Below the pieces are notes generated by a model. The model was not told where the DNA came from and made no database searches. It was given only the letters and a program-made list of their open reading frames with translations. Position numbers and translations under genes: made by a program. From Sulfurovum sp. (lineage in GTDB: Bacteria; Campylobacterota; Campylobacteria; Campylobacterales; Sulfurovaceae), in the NCBI GenBank assembly GCA_027038155.1, contig JALVXW010000138.1:1-11836 (forward strand): a DNA stretch of 11,836 nt, written 5' to 3'. This document shows, piece after piece, positions 1 through 6,124 of the stretch (position 1 is the first letter of the stretch; each line of letters starts with the position of its first letter).

Positions 1-699
1 GTGCTGCATGCAACCGATCTGATGACACTGGCAAACATCGTCAACCTCTTTGGGGTGACCCAAAAGGAGAGCCTCATCTCCGACACAACCAAAGCCCTCA
101 TCAAACAATCCATGAGTGTCTATGACTTCAAGTCGCGTCCTTTTGAAAACATGAGAAACCATGAAGTAGTTAAAAAACTTGAGCATGCCATCAAGTTTAA
201 CAAAGAAGTGAAGATACGCTACAAGAGTGAAAGAGCCATCACCCAAACCAACTTCAAACCCTACAAAATACTCTTTCTTAACGAAAACTTTTACCTTGTA
301 GGCATTAACAGCTCCAAAAAAAACGTAGAGTATCGGCGTATTACAATGATAGAAGAGGTAAGCTATACCCAAAAAGTGTTTTTTATAGACAAAGAGGTAG
401 AAATATTTTTCCAGAAACTCCAAACCCCTTGGGCAACCTATGGCAAGGAGGAGACTGTTGTCAAGCTAAGAGTAGAAGTGCCTATAAGACGCTACTTTAT
501 GAAAAAGAAGTATCTCCCCTCACAAGAGATAGTCCACACCTTCGACAACGGCGACATAGAGGTACACTACACCGTCACAAACTTGCGAGAAGTAGAGGAG
601 CTTATCATTAAGTGGCTGCCACGCATACATATCATCGCACCCCGCAACCTGCAAAAAATGATAAAACGTACCCTTGGAAAAAAGATAGAATCACTCTAA
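1..699 (+). CDS. WYL/WCX-domain transcriptional regulator, C-terminal part (5' end outside window)
   Basis: The visible 232 residues fit the ligand-sensing half of a WYL-family regulator (YafY/PafB type). A WYL-like core runs from about residue 68 to 125, with VKIRY at 70-74, a conserved proline at 87, FYLVG at 97-101 in place of the classical W-Y-L, and YRRI at 111-114. A WCX-type C-terminal extension covers about 150-225 and includes LIIKWLPRIHIIAP. Family members are usually about 300-340 residues with an N-terminal winged-helix DNA-binding domain. None is seen here, so the GTG at base 1 is probably an internal valine codon and the gene continues to the left. The product should act in the cytoplasm as a transcription factor responding to a nucleic-acid or nucleotide-like ligand; its target is unknown. 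The gene ends convergently with the Uma2-family gene, and the two overlap by 9 bp (691-699). The family call is good; the specific role cannot be told. Confidence 0.8.
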   Translation: MLHATDLMTLANIVNLFGVTQKESLISDTTKALIKQSMSVYDFKSRPFENMRNHEVVKKLEHAIKFNKEVKIRYKSERAITQTNFKPYKILFLNENFYLVGINSSKKNVEYRRITMIEEVSYTQKVFFIDKEVEIFFQKLQTPWATYGKEETVVKLRVEVPIRRYFMKKKYLPSQEIVHTFDNGDIEVHYTVTNLREVEELIIKWLPRIHIIAPRNLQKMIKRTLGKKIESL

Positions 700-1239
700 A
701 TCAAACACCTCTTCAAAAGAGAAATCAAAACGGCACTCCTCAATCTCAAAAGTGTAATCTTCTGTTTTAAACTCACCCTCCAAACGGTAGATACTCCCAT
801 CGAGTTTGTACACCTCAGCAAACATACCGGCTGGATCTACCATAATGTAGTACTTAACACCCTCACTGGCATAGAGATGATACTTTAGGTTTCTATCTTT
901 TTTTTTGGTGCTTGGAGAGAGCACCTCAAAAATCATTTCGGGAGTTTGAGAGAGATAAGCCCCACGCTCTTTGAGATTGCACACTACCAGTGTATCTGGC
1001 TGGACTACGGTATCGTTATCTACTTTCCAATCTACTTCAGGTAGAGCTTTGCAGTGCTTACACCCTTTTAATGCTTGTTTGACAAGACTGCCAATAGTAA
1101 GATTAATCTCCTGATGCGTCACACTGGGCGCAGGCGACATTGCATAGGCAATACCCTCTATAAGCTCCCACTCGCCCTCCCAATATCTATAATCTTCATA
1201 GGTATAATGAGGCAAATACTCTTCTTTTAGTGCCAACAT
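691..1239 (-). CDS. Uma2-family (DUF820) PD-(D/E)XK nuclease-like protein
   Basis: The sequence has the Uma2/DUF820 layout. Numbered from the longer start, it shows an N-terminal TYEDYRYWEGEWELIEG segment (19-35), then SPAPSVTHQ, a QPD motif (86-88) with the putative metal-binding Asp88, and FEVLSPST (110-117) with Glu111. A D-x3-K pair (121/125) and a GVKYYIMVDP strand-turn (133-142) follow. The fold is restriction-endonuclease-like, but the physiological role of the family is poorly known; members are often linked to mobile or accessory DNA. Two starts are possible. The ATG at 1257 gives 188 aa with a weak ribosome-binding site. The ATG at 1239 gives 182 aa and has AGAGGAG (1246-1252) six bases upstream, plus a plausible extended -10 (1270-1278) giving a leader of about 24 nt, so I prefer 1239. 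It is divergent from der and overlaps the WYL gene tail to tail. Confidence 0.82.
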   Translation of the reverse strand: MLALKEEYLPHYTYEDYRYWEGEWELIEGIAYAMSPAPSVTHQEINLTIGSLVKQALKGCKHCKALPEVDWKVDNDTVVQPDTLVVCNLKERGAYLSQTPEMIFEVLSPSTKKKDRNLKYHLYASEGVKYYIMVDPAGMFAEVYKLDGSIYRLEGEFKTEDYTFEIEECRFDFSFEEVFDLE

Positions 1240-1269
1240 GCCATGCTCCTCTTGCATTTCTCTCTTTTC

Positions 1270-1278
1270 ATTTTAACA
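1270..1278 (-). promoter_or_regulatory. Candidate extended -10 promoter for the Uma2-family gene
   Basis: On the minus strand this reads TGTTAAAAT, an extended -10 (TG-N-TAAAAT). Transcription would start near 1263. That is too close to the ATG at 1257 to leave a ribosome-binding site, but well placed for the ATG at 1239. No -35 is visible. Confidence 0.4.
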
Positions 1279-1292
1279 TAAATTTTTAAATA

Positions 1293-1301
1293 TGCTATAA
1301 T
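1293..1301 (+). promoter_or_regulatory. Extended -10 promoter of der
   Basis: TGCTATAAT is a perfect TATAAT (1296-1301) with the extended TG one base upstream. It is preceded by an A/T-rich tract and has no recognisable -35, the usual form of sigma-70 promoters in Campylobacterota. The predicted start near 1308 gives a leader of about 47 nt. The leader contains a four-codon mini-ORF (ATG at 1329, stop at 1341-1343) and only a weak purine stretch (GAAAG) before the der ATG. The identical nonamer occurs before trpS and galE. Confidence 0.7.
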
Positions 1302-1354
1302 GCCAACAATTAAACATCTTCATAAATTATGTATACCAATTGAAAGAAAACTAA

Positions 1355-2764
1355 ATGCAAGAACAACCACTAAAAAAAGTAGCTATCGTAGGACGCCCTA
1401 ACGTAGGAAAATCTTCACTCTTTAACCGTCTCGCACGTCAGCGTGATGCCATCACTTCCGATATGTCCGGAACTACCCGTGATATTAAAAAACGTATTGT
1501 TACCATCTCAGGAAATCGTCAATTTGAAGTGCTTGATACCGGGGGGATAGACTACTCTTCAGCACTCTTTAGCAAAGTAGCAGCGTTCTCACTCAAAGCT
1601 GCTAAAGAAGCAGACATTATTATCTATATGGTCAATGGCAAAAGCATTCCTGATGAAGAGGATAAGGAGCTCTTTTACAAACTTCAAGAGATGCACAAAC
1701 CTCTAGCCCTTGTGGTCAATAAAATAGACAACGACAAAGAAGAAGAACGCTACTGGGAGTTTTTGGAATTTGGTGCAGATGCCACATTTCCTATGTCGGT
1801 GAGTCACAACCGTTACTTTAACGACTTTTATGCATGGTTAGAGACGCATATCCCTGCCCCAAAAGAGGAAGAGGAGACGCTTATACTCGAAGAGGAGGAG
1901 CCAGACCCTTTTGCCCAAATAGTCGAACAGGTACATGCGAGCTACAAAGAGGAGGAGGATAACGAGATACATGTGGCTATTATAGGGCGTGTCAATACAG
2001 GTAAATCCTCTTTGCTTAATGCACTGCTGAAAAAAGAGCGTTCTGTTGTCTCGGATGTGGCAGGAACCACCATAGACCCCATCGATGAAACCATAGAACA
2101 CAGTGGGCACACGATTACTTTTATAGATACCGCAGGAATTCGTAAACGTTCTAAAATTGTAGGGATAGAAAAATATGCCCTTACGCGTACGACAGAGATG
2201 CTCAAAAAGGCAAACCTTGTACTGCTTGTACTGGACTCAACACAACAGATATCGGAACTTGATGAGCGTGTTGCTGGGCTTATAGAGGAGTATAAACTTG
2301 CATGTCTTATCGTGCTGAACAAGTGGGATATTAAAGATAACAGGAGCTATGAAGAGGTGGTAGAAGATGTAAGAGATGAACTAAAATTTCTACACTATGC
2401 ACCCTTTATTACCATCTCTGCCAAAACTGGACTAAGGGTCAACAAAATACTTGACCAGATAGTGGCTATCTATGGACGTTATAAAAAACGTATCCCTACT
2501 TCTGAACTCAATGATGCTTTGCGTGCTGCCATACGCCGTCACCACGTACCCTCTCACCATGGAGCGGTAGTAAACATCAAGTTTGCCACACAGTATGAGA
2601 CCAAACCACCAAAAATTGCCCTCATCACCAACCGTCCTGAATACCTACACTTCTCCTACATTCGTTACCTTGCTAACTTCTTTAGAGACAAATTTGATTT
2701 TGAGGGTGTACCACTGGACATCGTTGCACGTAAACGTGGACAACGTTTTGAAGAAGAGGAATAA
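1355..2764 (+). CDS. der: GTPase Der (EngA), 50S ribosome assembly factor
   Basis: Der is an essential tandem-GTPase that binds the 50S subunit during late ribosome maturation. Both G domains are complete. G domain 1 has GRPNVGKS (13-20), the switch threonines SGTTRD (38-43), DTGG (61-64) and NKID (122-125). G domain 2 has GRVNTGKS (211-218), AGTTIDP (236-242), DTAG (258-261), NKWD (322-325) and SAK (355-357). A KH-like RNA-binding domain fills about 376-460 and ends with VARKRG. The length (469 aa) is normal. The linker between the G domains (about 171-186) is strikingly acidic, with runs of Glu, and the C-terminus ends in four Glu. The start is the first in-frame ATG after the promoter at 1293-1301, but its ribosome-binding site is weak. 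The gene stops with TAA followed at once by TAG, three bases before a heptamer repeat array. Confidence 0.97.
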   Translation: MQEQPLKKVAIVGRPNVGKSSLFNRLARQRDAITSDMSGTTRDIKKRIVTISGNRQFEVLDTGGIDYSSALFSKVAAFSLKAAKEADIIIYMVNGKSIPDEEDKELFYKLQEMHKPLALVVNKIDNDKEEERYWEFLEFGADATFPMSVSHNRYFNDFYAWLETHIPAPKEEEETLILEEEEPDPFAQIVEQVHASYKEEEDNEIHVAIIGRVNTGKSSLLNALLKKERSVVSDVAGTTIDPIDETIEHSGHTITFIDTAGIRKRSKIVGIEKYALTRTTEMLKKANLVLLVLDSTQQISELDERVAGLIEEYKLACLIVLNKWDIKDNRSYEEVVEDVRDELKFLHYAPFITISAKTGLRVNKILDQIVAIYGRYKKRIPTSELNDALRAAIRRHHVPSHHGAVVNIKFATQYETKPPKIALITNRPEYLHFSYIRYLANFFRDKFDFEGVPLDIVARKRGQRFEEEE

Positions 2765-2766
2765 TA

Positions 2767-2787
2767 GTGAGGAGTGAGGAGTGAGGA
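2767..2787 (+). repeat. Heptanucleotide tandem array, 3 x GTGAGGA
   Basis: There are three perfect, uninterrupted copies of GTGAGGA beginning three bases after the der stop codon. The unit belongs to the same pattern (RTNARGM) as the array in the 5' end of murI, and as the opposite strand of the array at 2841-2876. Against the latter, each unit can form five Watson-Crick pairs and one G-U pair, so read-through RNA could fold into a long imperfect hairpin. Confidence 0.9.
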
Positions 2788-2840
2788 ACTTTGACAGAGT
2801 TATATAGGCATGTCAAGTAAAATTGGTAAAAATATACAAA

Positions 2841-2876
2841 AATTCCTAATTCCTAATTCCTAATTCCTAATTTCCT
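2841..2876 (-). repeat. Heptanucleotide tandem array, 4 x AATTCCT plus one 8-base variant
   Basis: Four perfect AATTCCT units (2841-2868) are followed by AATTTCCT (2869-2876), which merges into the left arm of the trpS palindrome. On the minus strand the unit is AGGAATT, an orientation opposite to the GTGAGGA array 53 bp upstream. Each unit contains ATTCCT, the exact complement of AGGAAT (2903-2908 region), which is the trpS ribosome-binding site. The 53 bp between the arrays also contain a short TTGACA/TGTCAA inverted pair (2791-2796 and 2811-2816). Confidence 0.9.
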
Positions 2877-2906
2877 GCTATAATTTTAAAAAAATTATAG
2901 CAGGAA
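2872..2906. repeat. Perfect inverted repeat (16-bp arms, AAA loop) over the trpS promoter and RBS
   Basis: The left arm at 2872-2887 reads TTCCTGCTATAATTTT and the right arm at 2891-2906 is its exact reverse complement, separated by AAA. The left arm carries the extended -10 of trpS and the right arm carries its AGGAA ribosome-binding site. As RNA from upstream read-through this would be a 16-bp hairpin covering the RBS. RNA started at the local promoter (about 2891) would lack the left arm. Confidence 0.93.
2876..2884 (+). promoter_or_regulatory. Extended -10 promoter of trpS, mirrored on the opposite strand
   Basis: TGCTATAAT has a perfect TATAAT at 2879-2884. It sits in the left arm of the palindrome, so the same nonamer also appears on the minus strand at 2894-2902. 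Transcription is predicted to start near 2891, leaving a short leader of about 20 nt that includes AGGAA, about six bases before the ATG at 2912. The mirror copy could fire leftward into the heptamer arrays. Confidence 0.65.
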
Positions 2907-2911
2907 TAACT

Positions 2912-3871
2912 ATGCGTGTACTAACAGGAATCCAAGCTTCAGGGAAGCTTCATATAGGTAACTATTTTGGAGCCATGAAGCCTATGGTGGAGCTTCAAGA
3001 GGAGCATGAACTTTTTACTTTTATAGCCAACTATCACTCACTTACCACCTCTAAAGATGCAGCAACACTGAAACAATATACCATTGATGCTGCGGTTGAC
3101 TACCTCTCTATAGGCATAGACCCAAACAAAACCACCTTTTGGGTACAGAGTGATGTACCGGAAGTACTGGAACTCTACTGGATACTCTCCAAATTTACCC
3201 CTATGGGGCTACTAGAGCGTGCCCACTCCTACAAAGACAAAGTGGCTAAAGGCATCTCTGCAAACCATGCACTCTTTAGCTACCCTGTCCTTATGGCAGC
3301 TGATATTCTTATGCTAGATACCGAGATAGTCCCTGTAGGAAAAGACCAAATCCAACATGTAGAGATAACACGCGATATTGCTACAAAGTTTAACAACGAG
3401 TATGGAGAGATATTTGTGCTCCCAGAGCATAAAGTATCTGAAGAGGTAGCCACCATCCCAGGGATAGATGGGCAGAAGATGTCAAAGTCTTATGACAATG
3501 CCATTGACCTCTTTATGGACGAAAAAGCACTACAGAAAAGATGCAACAAAATCATCTCCTCCTCTACCCCACTGGGAGAGCCACTTGATTGGGAAGATGA
3601 TACTATTTTTGCTTTGGCATCACTCTTTTTAGACAGTAGAGAGAGGCTAGAGCTTCAGGTGCGTTATGCCAGTGGAAAAGAGGGATATGGACACTTCAAG
3701 AAGTATCTCAAAGAGTTGATTTGGGAAGAACTGGGTGAGGCACGCGAAAAACGCGAATACTATCTCTCTCACATGGATGAGGTGCATGATATCTTAGCAA
3801 TGGGAGCTAAAAAAGCCCAAACCATCGCACAAAGCAAAATGAAAAGAGTAAGAGAGGCTATAGGGTTATAG
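2912..3871 (+). CDS. trpS: Tryptophanyl-tRNA synthetase
   Basis: TrpS charges tRNA-Trp with tryptophan in an ATP-dependent reaction and is a class I synthetase of the TyrRS/TrpRS subclass. The HIGH-type signature is KLHIGN (12-17), the KMSKS loop is exact (189-193, within GQKMSKSYDNA), and MAADIL with Asp131 lies in the tryptophan pocket region. The 319-residue length is slightly short but usual for the bacterial compact form. The N-terminus MRVLTGIQASG is the standard family start, so the ATG at 2912 is secure; AGGAA lies a few bases upstream inside the palindrome's right arm. It is transcribed from its own promoter, possibly with read-through from der. Its 3' end overlaps murI tail to tail by 14 bp, so there is no room for a separate terminator. 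Confidence 0.97.
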   Translation: MRVLTGIQASGKLHIGNYFGAMKPMVELQEEHELFTFIANYHSLTTSKDAATLKQYTIDAAVDYLSIGIDPNKTTFWVQSDVPEVLELYWILSKFTPMGLLERAHSYKDKVAKGISANHALFSYPVLMAADILMLDTEIVPVGKDQIQHVEITRDIATKFNNEYGEIFVLPEHKVSEEVATIPGIDGQKMSKSYDNAIDLFMDEKALQKRCNKIISSSTPLGEPLDWEDDTIFALASLFLDSRERLELQVRYASGKEGYGHFKKYLKELIWEELGEAREKREYYLSHMDEVHDILAMGAKKAQTIAQSKMKRVREAIGL

Positions 3872-3876
3872 GCTCT
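3853..3876. terminator. Imperfect hairpin at the trpS/murI convergent junction
   Basis: The sequence can pair AGAG (3853-3856) with CTCT (3873-3876) and CTATA (3858-3862) with TATAG (3867-3871) around a GGGT loop, with one mismatch between the two helices. Both stop codons (TAG of trpS; TAG of murI on the other strand) are inside the stem. There is no good U-tract on the + side; on the - side a TTTT follows about nine bases later. A weak bidirectional terminator is possible but unproven. Confidence 0.3.
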
Positions 3877-4649
3877 ATAGGTTTACCTACAAGAGTATCT
3901 ACAAAATCTTTATCTATTTTACCTGTGGTATAGAGATTTATCTCCAGATTCCCACTATTTTTATGCCCTCTCTCTTTTAATAGCGTAAATAGTCTGTTGG
4001 CTATTGCCATGCCAGAGTCTAAAAGCGTTACACTCTCTGACATAATCTCTTTTATGGCACTACTCGCTAGAGGATAGTGCGTACACCCAAGCACTATGGT
4101 ATCTACTTTTGCTCTCTTCATAGGAAGTAACCATGCAGTCAATAAAGCCCTGCTCTCTTTGCTCTCTAGCGTTCTGTTTTCTATATGCTCCACAAGCCCT
4201 GGACAAGCTTGTTCAAAAAGCTCCACCTCTTTTATGCCAGAGAGTCTCTCTACTAAGCTTTGATATTTATCACCTCTAAGTGTAGCAGGTGTTGCAAGCA
4301 CCCCTACTTTGGCTGTTTGTGTCTGCTCTATGGCTGGCTTGATTGCAGGCTCTGTCCCCACAATCATAAGATTTGGATACCTCTCTCTCAAGGTTGCTAT
4401 AGATGCCGATGTAGCCGTATTACACGCTACCACCAGTGCATCAATCTGATGATTTTCTATAAAATAATCTGTAATATCCAAAACGTATTGAAGTATCTGT
4501 TGCGAAGTTTTGTTGCCATAGGGAGCATTTTTTGTATCAGCGATATAGAAGAGTTTAGCACCTTTTATAGTGCTAGAGATAGCTTGAAGCACCGTCAATC
4601 CACCCAAACCAGAGTCAAAAACACCGATTTTTAACGCTTCACGCTTCAC
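3858..4649 (-). CDS. murI: Glutamate racemase
   Basis: MurI converts L-glutamate to D-glutamate for peptidoglycan synthesis in the cytoplasm, without a cofactor. The family signature FDSGLGGL (11-18) has the catalytic-region Asp12. The two catalytic cysteines are in ACNTAT (Cys76) and GCTHYPL (Cys189). Length (263 aa) is normal. The usual family start is M-K-I-G-V-F-D-S, but here the methionine position is a TTA leucine codon. The only in-frame start is the GTG at 4647-4649, five codons upstream, and an in-frame TAA lies one codon before that. This GTG, and the AAGG eight bases ahead of it, both lie inside a heptamer tandem array. The gene follows rho by 34 bp on the same strand and is probably co-transcribed with it. 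Its 3' end overlaps trpS by 14 bp. Confidence 0.95.
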   Translation of the reverse strand: MKREALKIGVFDSGLGGLTVLQAISSTIKGAKLFYIADTKNAPYGNKTSQQILQYVLDITDYFIENHQIDALVVACNTATSASIATLRERYPNLMIVGTEPAIKPAIEQTQTAKVGVLATPATLRGDKYQSLVERLSGIKEVELFEQACPGLVEHIENRTLESKESRALLTAWLLPMKRAKVDTIVLGCTHYPLASSAIKEIMSESVTLLDSGMAIANRLFTLLKERGHKNSGNLEINLYTTGKIDKDFVDTLVGKPIEPITL

Positions 4650-4662
4650 GCCTTACGCCTTA
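4635..4662 (-). repeat. Heptanucleotide array (2 x TAAGGCG, 2 x TGAAGCG) at the murI start
   Basis: Four contiguous 7-bp units on the minus strand, two of TAAGGCG followed by two of TGAAGCG. Rotated, these are GTAAGGC and GTGAAGC, the same family pattern as GTGAGGA and ATTAGGA in the der-trpS gap. The array covers the murI ribosome-binding site, start codon and first few codons. Confidence 0.9.
4658..4661 (-). promoter_or_regulatory. Ribosome-binding site of murI, inside the heptamer array
   Basis: AAGG on the minus strand, from the first TAAGGCG unit, lies eight bases before the GTG at 4647-4649. The AAGG of the second unit is only one base from the GTG and too close. This is the only Shine-Dalgarno-like site that fits the single available start codon. 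Confidence 0.55.
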
Positions 4663-4664
4663 CT

Positions 4665-4686
4665 TGATAAGAGCAAGCTTTTATCA
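4665..4686 (-). other. Short hairpin spanning the rho stop codon
   Basis: TGATAA (4665-4670) and TTATCA (4681-4686) are exact inverted repeats, with two more possible pairs inside. On the rho strand the stem begins with the rho TGA stop. No U-tract follows on the minus strand, so this is unlikely to terminate the rho-murI transcript. It might act as an mRNA processing or stability element. Confidence 0.35.
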
Positions 4687-6012
4687 TGCACCATCGTTCA
4701 TGATAGAGAGAAACTCTTCGTTTGATTTGGTTTTCATCATTTTAGAGAAGAGGAATTTAAGCCCCTCTACCTCTTCCATATTTTGCATCGCATTACGCAA
4801 TGCCCACACTTTTTGAAGGGTGAGTGCATCAACCATAAGCTCCTCTTTACGAGTACCGGACTTCGTCACATCAATAGCAGGGTAGATACGACGCTCAGAG
4901 ACATGACGGCTAAGTACCACCTCTGAGTTACCAGTACCCTTAAACTCTTCAAAAATCACCTCATCCATACGCGAACCAGTATCAATAAGTGCTGTAGCGA
5001 TAATAGTAAGGCTTCCACCCTCTTCTATATTTCTAGCAGCCCCAAAGAAACGTTTTGGCTTATGTAAAGCATTGGCATCTACCCCACCTGAGAGTACTTT
5101 GCCTGAGCTTGGTGTAACGGTGTTGTACGCACGTGCCAAACGGGTAATAGAGTCAAGTAAAATCACCACATCTTTGCCCATCTCTACACGTCTTTTGGCT
5201 TTTTCTATGACCATCTCAGCAGTTCTTACATGGTTTTGTGCAGGCAAATCAAATGTAGAAGCATAGACCTCTCCTTTGACTGAGCGCTGCATATCTGTCA
5301 CCTCTTCTGGTCGCTCATCTACAAGCAGTACCATCAAAGAGGCATCTGGATTATTGTGTGTGACCCCATGAGCTAGCTCTTTAAGAAGCTCTGTTTTACC
5401 CGTACGAGGAGGAGCAACAATGAGTGCTCTTTGCCCTTTACCAATAGGAGCAAACAGATCAAGCACACGCCCTGTCATCTTAATTGGGTTGTACTCCATT
5501 TTAAGCTGTTCCATCGCATAGAGTGGTGTAAGGTTGTCAAATAGAGGACGCTGCTTTGACTTCTCTGGTGGCAGGTAGTTAATCGCCTCTATTTTAAGCA
5601 GTGCGTAATACTTCTCTTGGTCTTTGGGTGCTCGCACCTGCCCTGTAACAATATCACCATTACGCAACGCAAAACGCTTGACCTGCGTCCCACTTACATA
5701 GGTATCGTTACTGGAGTTTGCAAAGTTTCCATCTATGGAACGCAAAAAACCATACCCATCATTCATTATCTCCAAAATACCTGTATAGAGGATAAACCCT
5801 CCAGCAGATACCTGTGACTTTAAGATTTCAAAAATAAGGTCTTTTCTTTGAAATTCATTGGGATTTTCTACTTTAACCTCTTTGGCTATAGTGACAAGTT
5901 CAGTAAGTGGAAGTTTTTGAAGATCTTCTATCTTGTGACCATTGACTGGCACGTGGGTTCTGTTTTTTCTATTGGCACTATTGCCATTAGAAGATTTTTT
6001 ATTATCGCTCAT
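4684..6012 (-). CDS. rho: Transcription termination factor Rho
   Basis: Rho is the hexameric RNA helicase-translocase that ends transcription at untranslated RNA. Visible parts in order: a basic, Asn/Ser-rich N-terminal tail (1-25), a Rho_N helical segment (about 30-68), and the cold-shock-like primary RNA-binding site with DGYGFLR (85-91). The RecA-like motor follows, with Walker A APPRTGKTE (200-208), Walker B VVILLDS (282-288), the Q-loop region SGGVDANALHKPKRF (308-322) and the R-loop region FEEFKGTGN (354-362). The C-terminus contains SGTRKEEL. At 442 aa it is somewhat longer than the E. coli protein because of the N-terminal tail, with no large insertion domain. The ATG at 6010-6012 is preceded by AGAGGA (6016-6021). 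Transcription probably starts from the consensus promoter at 6137-6165, with a leader of about 118 nt holding two hairpins. murI follows on the same strand and ccoI is divergent. Confidence 0.97.
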   Translation of the reverse strand: MSDNKKSSNGNSANRKNRTHVPVNGHKIEDLQKLPLTELVTIAKEVKVENPNEFQRKDLIFEILKSQVSAGGFILYTGILEIMNDGYGFLRSIDGNFANSSNDTYVSGTQVKRFALRNGDIVTGQVRAPKDQEKYYALLKIEAINYLPPEKSKQRPLFDNLTPLYAMEQLKMEYNPIKMTGRVLDLFAPIGKGQRALIVAPPRTGKTELLKELAHGVTHNNPDASLMVLLVDERPEEVTDMQRSVKGEVYASTFDLPAQNHVRTAEMVIEKAKRRVEMGKDVVILLDSITRLARAYNTVTPSSGKVLSGGVDANALHKPKRFFGAARNIEEGGSLTIIATALIDTGSRMDEVIFEEFKGTGNSEVVLSRHVSERRIYPAIDVTKSGTRKEELMVDALTLQKVWALRNAMQNMEEVEGLKFLFSKMMKTKSNEEFLSIMNDGA

Positions 6013-6039
6013 ATGTCCTCTTGTTTGGGTATGACTTTA

Positions 6040-6093
6040 GGGAGCCTCTAATAATAGACATGTTGCGGGTATCACCTATTTTTAGAGGTTCCC
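6040..6093 (-). promoter_or_regulatory. Long hairpin in the rho mRNA leader
   Basis: An 18-bp inverted repeat (6076-6093 with 6040-6057) matches at 16 positions and encloses an 18-nt loop. It ends about 19 bases before the rho ribosome-binding site. No U-tract follows on the rho strand, so it does not look like a simple intrinsic terminator. It may control translation, stability or Rho-dependent attenuation of rho itself. In E. coli, rho is autoregulated through attenuation in its leader; whether that happens here is inference. Confidence 0.55.
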
Positions 6094-6107
6094 TTTAGAA
6101 AGGTTTT

Positions 6108-6124
6108 ACACTAGCTCCTAGTGT
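6108..6124 (-). promoter_or_regulatory. 5'-terminal hairpin in the rho mRNA leader
   Basis: ACACTAG (6108-6114) and CTAGTGT (6118-6124) are perfect inverted repeats around a three-base loop. With transcription starting near 6130, the hairpin would form within the first bases of the rho mRNA, a position that often protects the 5' end from decay. Confidence 0.5.

Noticed and set aside
1942..2322. 126-codon open frame on the minus strand inside der
   Set aside because: It is opposite to a fully conserved Der coding region, is rich in serine and has no recognisable domain or RBS context. A shadow frame.
1355..2764. Der as a fusion protein because of its Glu-rich linker
   Set aside because: Both G domains and the KH-like domain are complete and in the standard order; variable acidic linkers between the G domains are normal for Der.
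2791..2823. TTGACA at 2791 followed by TAAAAT as a second trpS promoter
   Set aside because: The spacing is about 21 bp, too long, and the TTGACA is better explained as one half of a short inverted pair.
2767..2876. The heptamer arrays as a small CRISPR array
   Set aside because: Units are 7 bp, contiguous, with no spacers and no cas genes nearby.
6040..6100. The long inverted repeat as a plus-strand intrinsic terminator
   Set aside because: No plus-strand gene lies upstream of it and only three T bases follow. It fits better as part of the rho leader.
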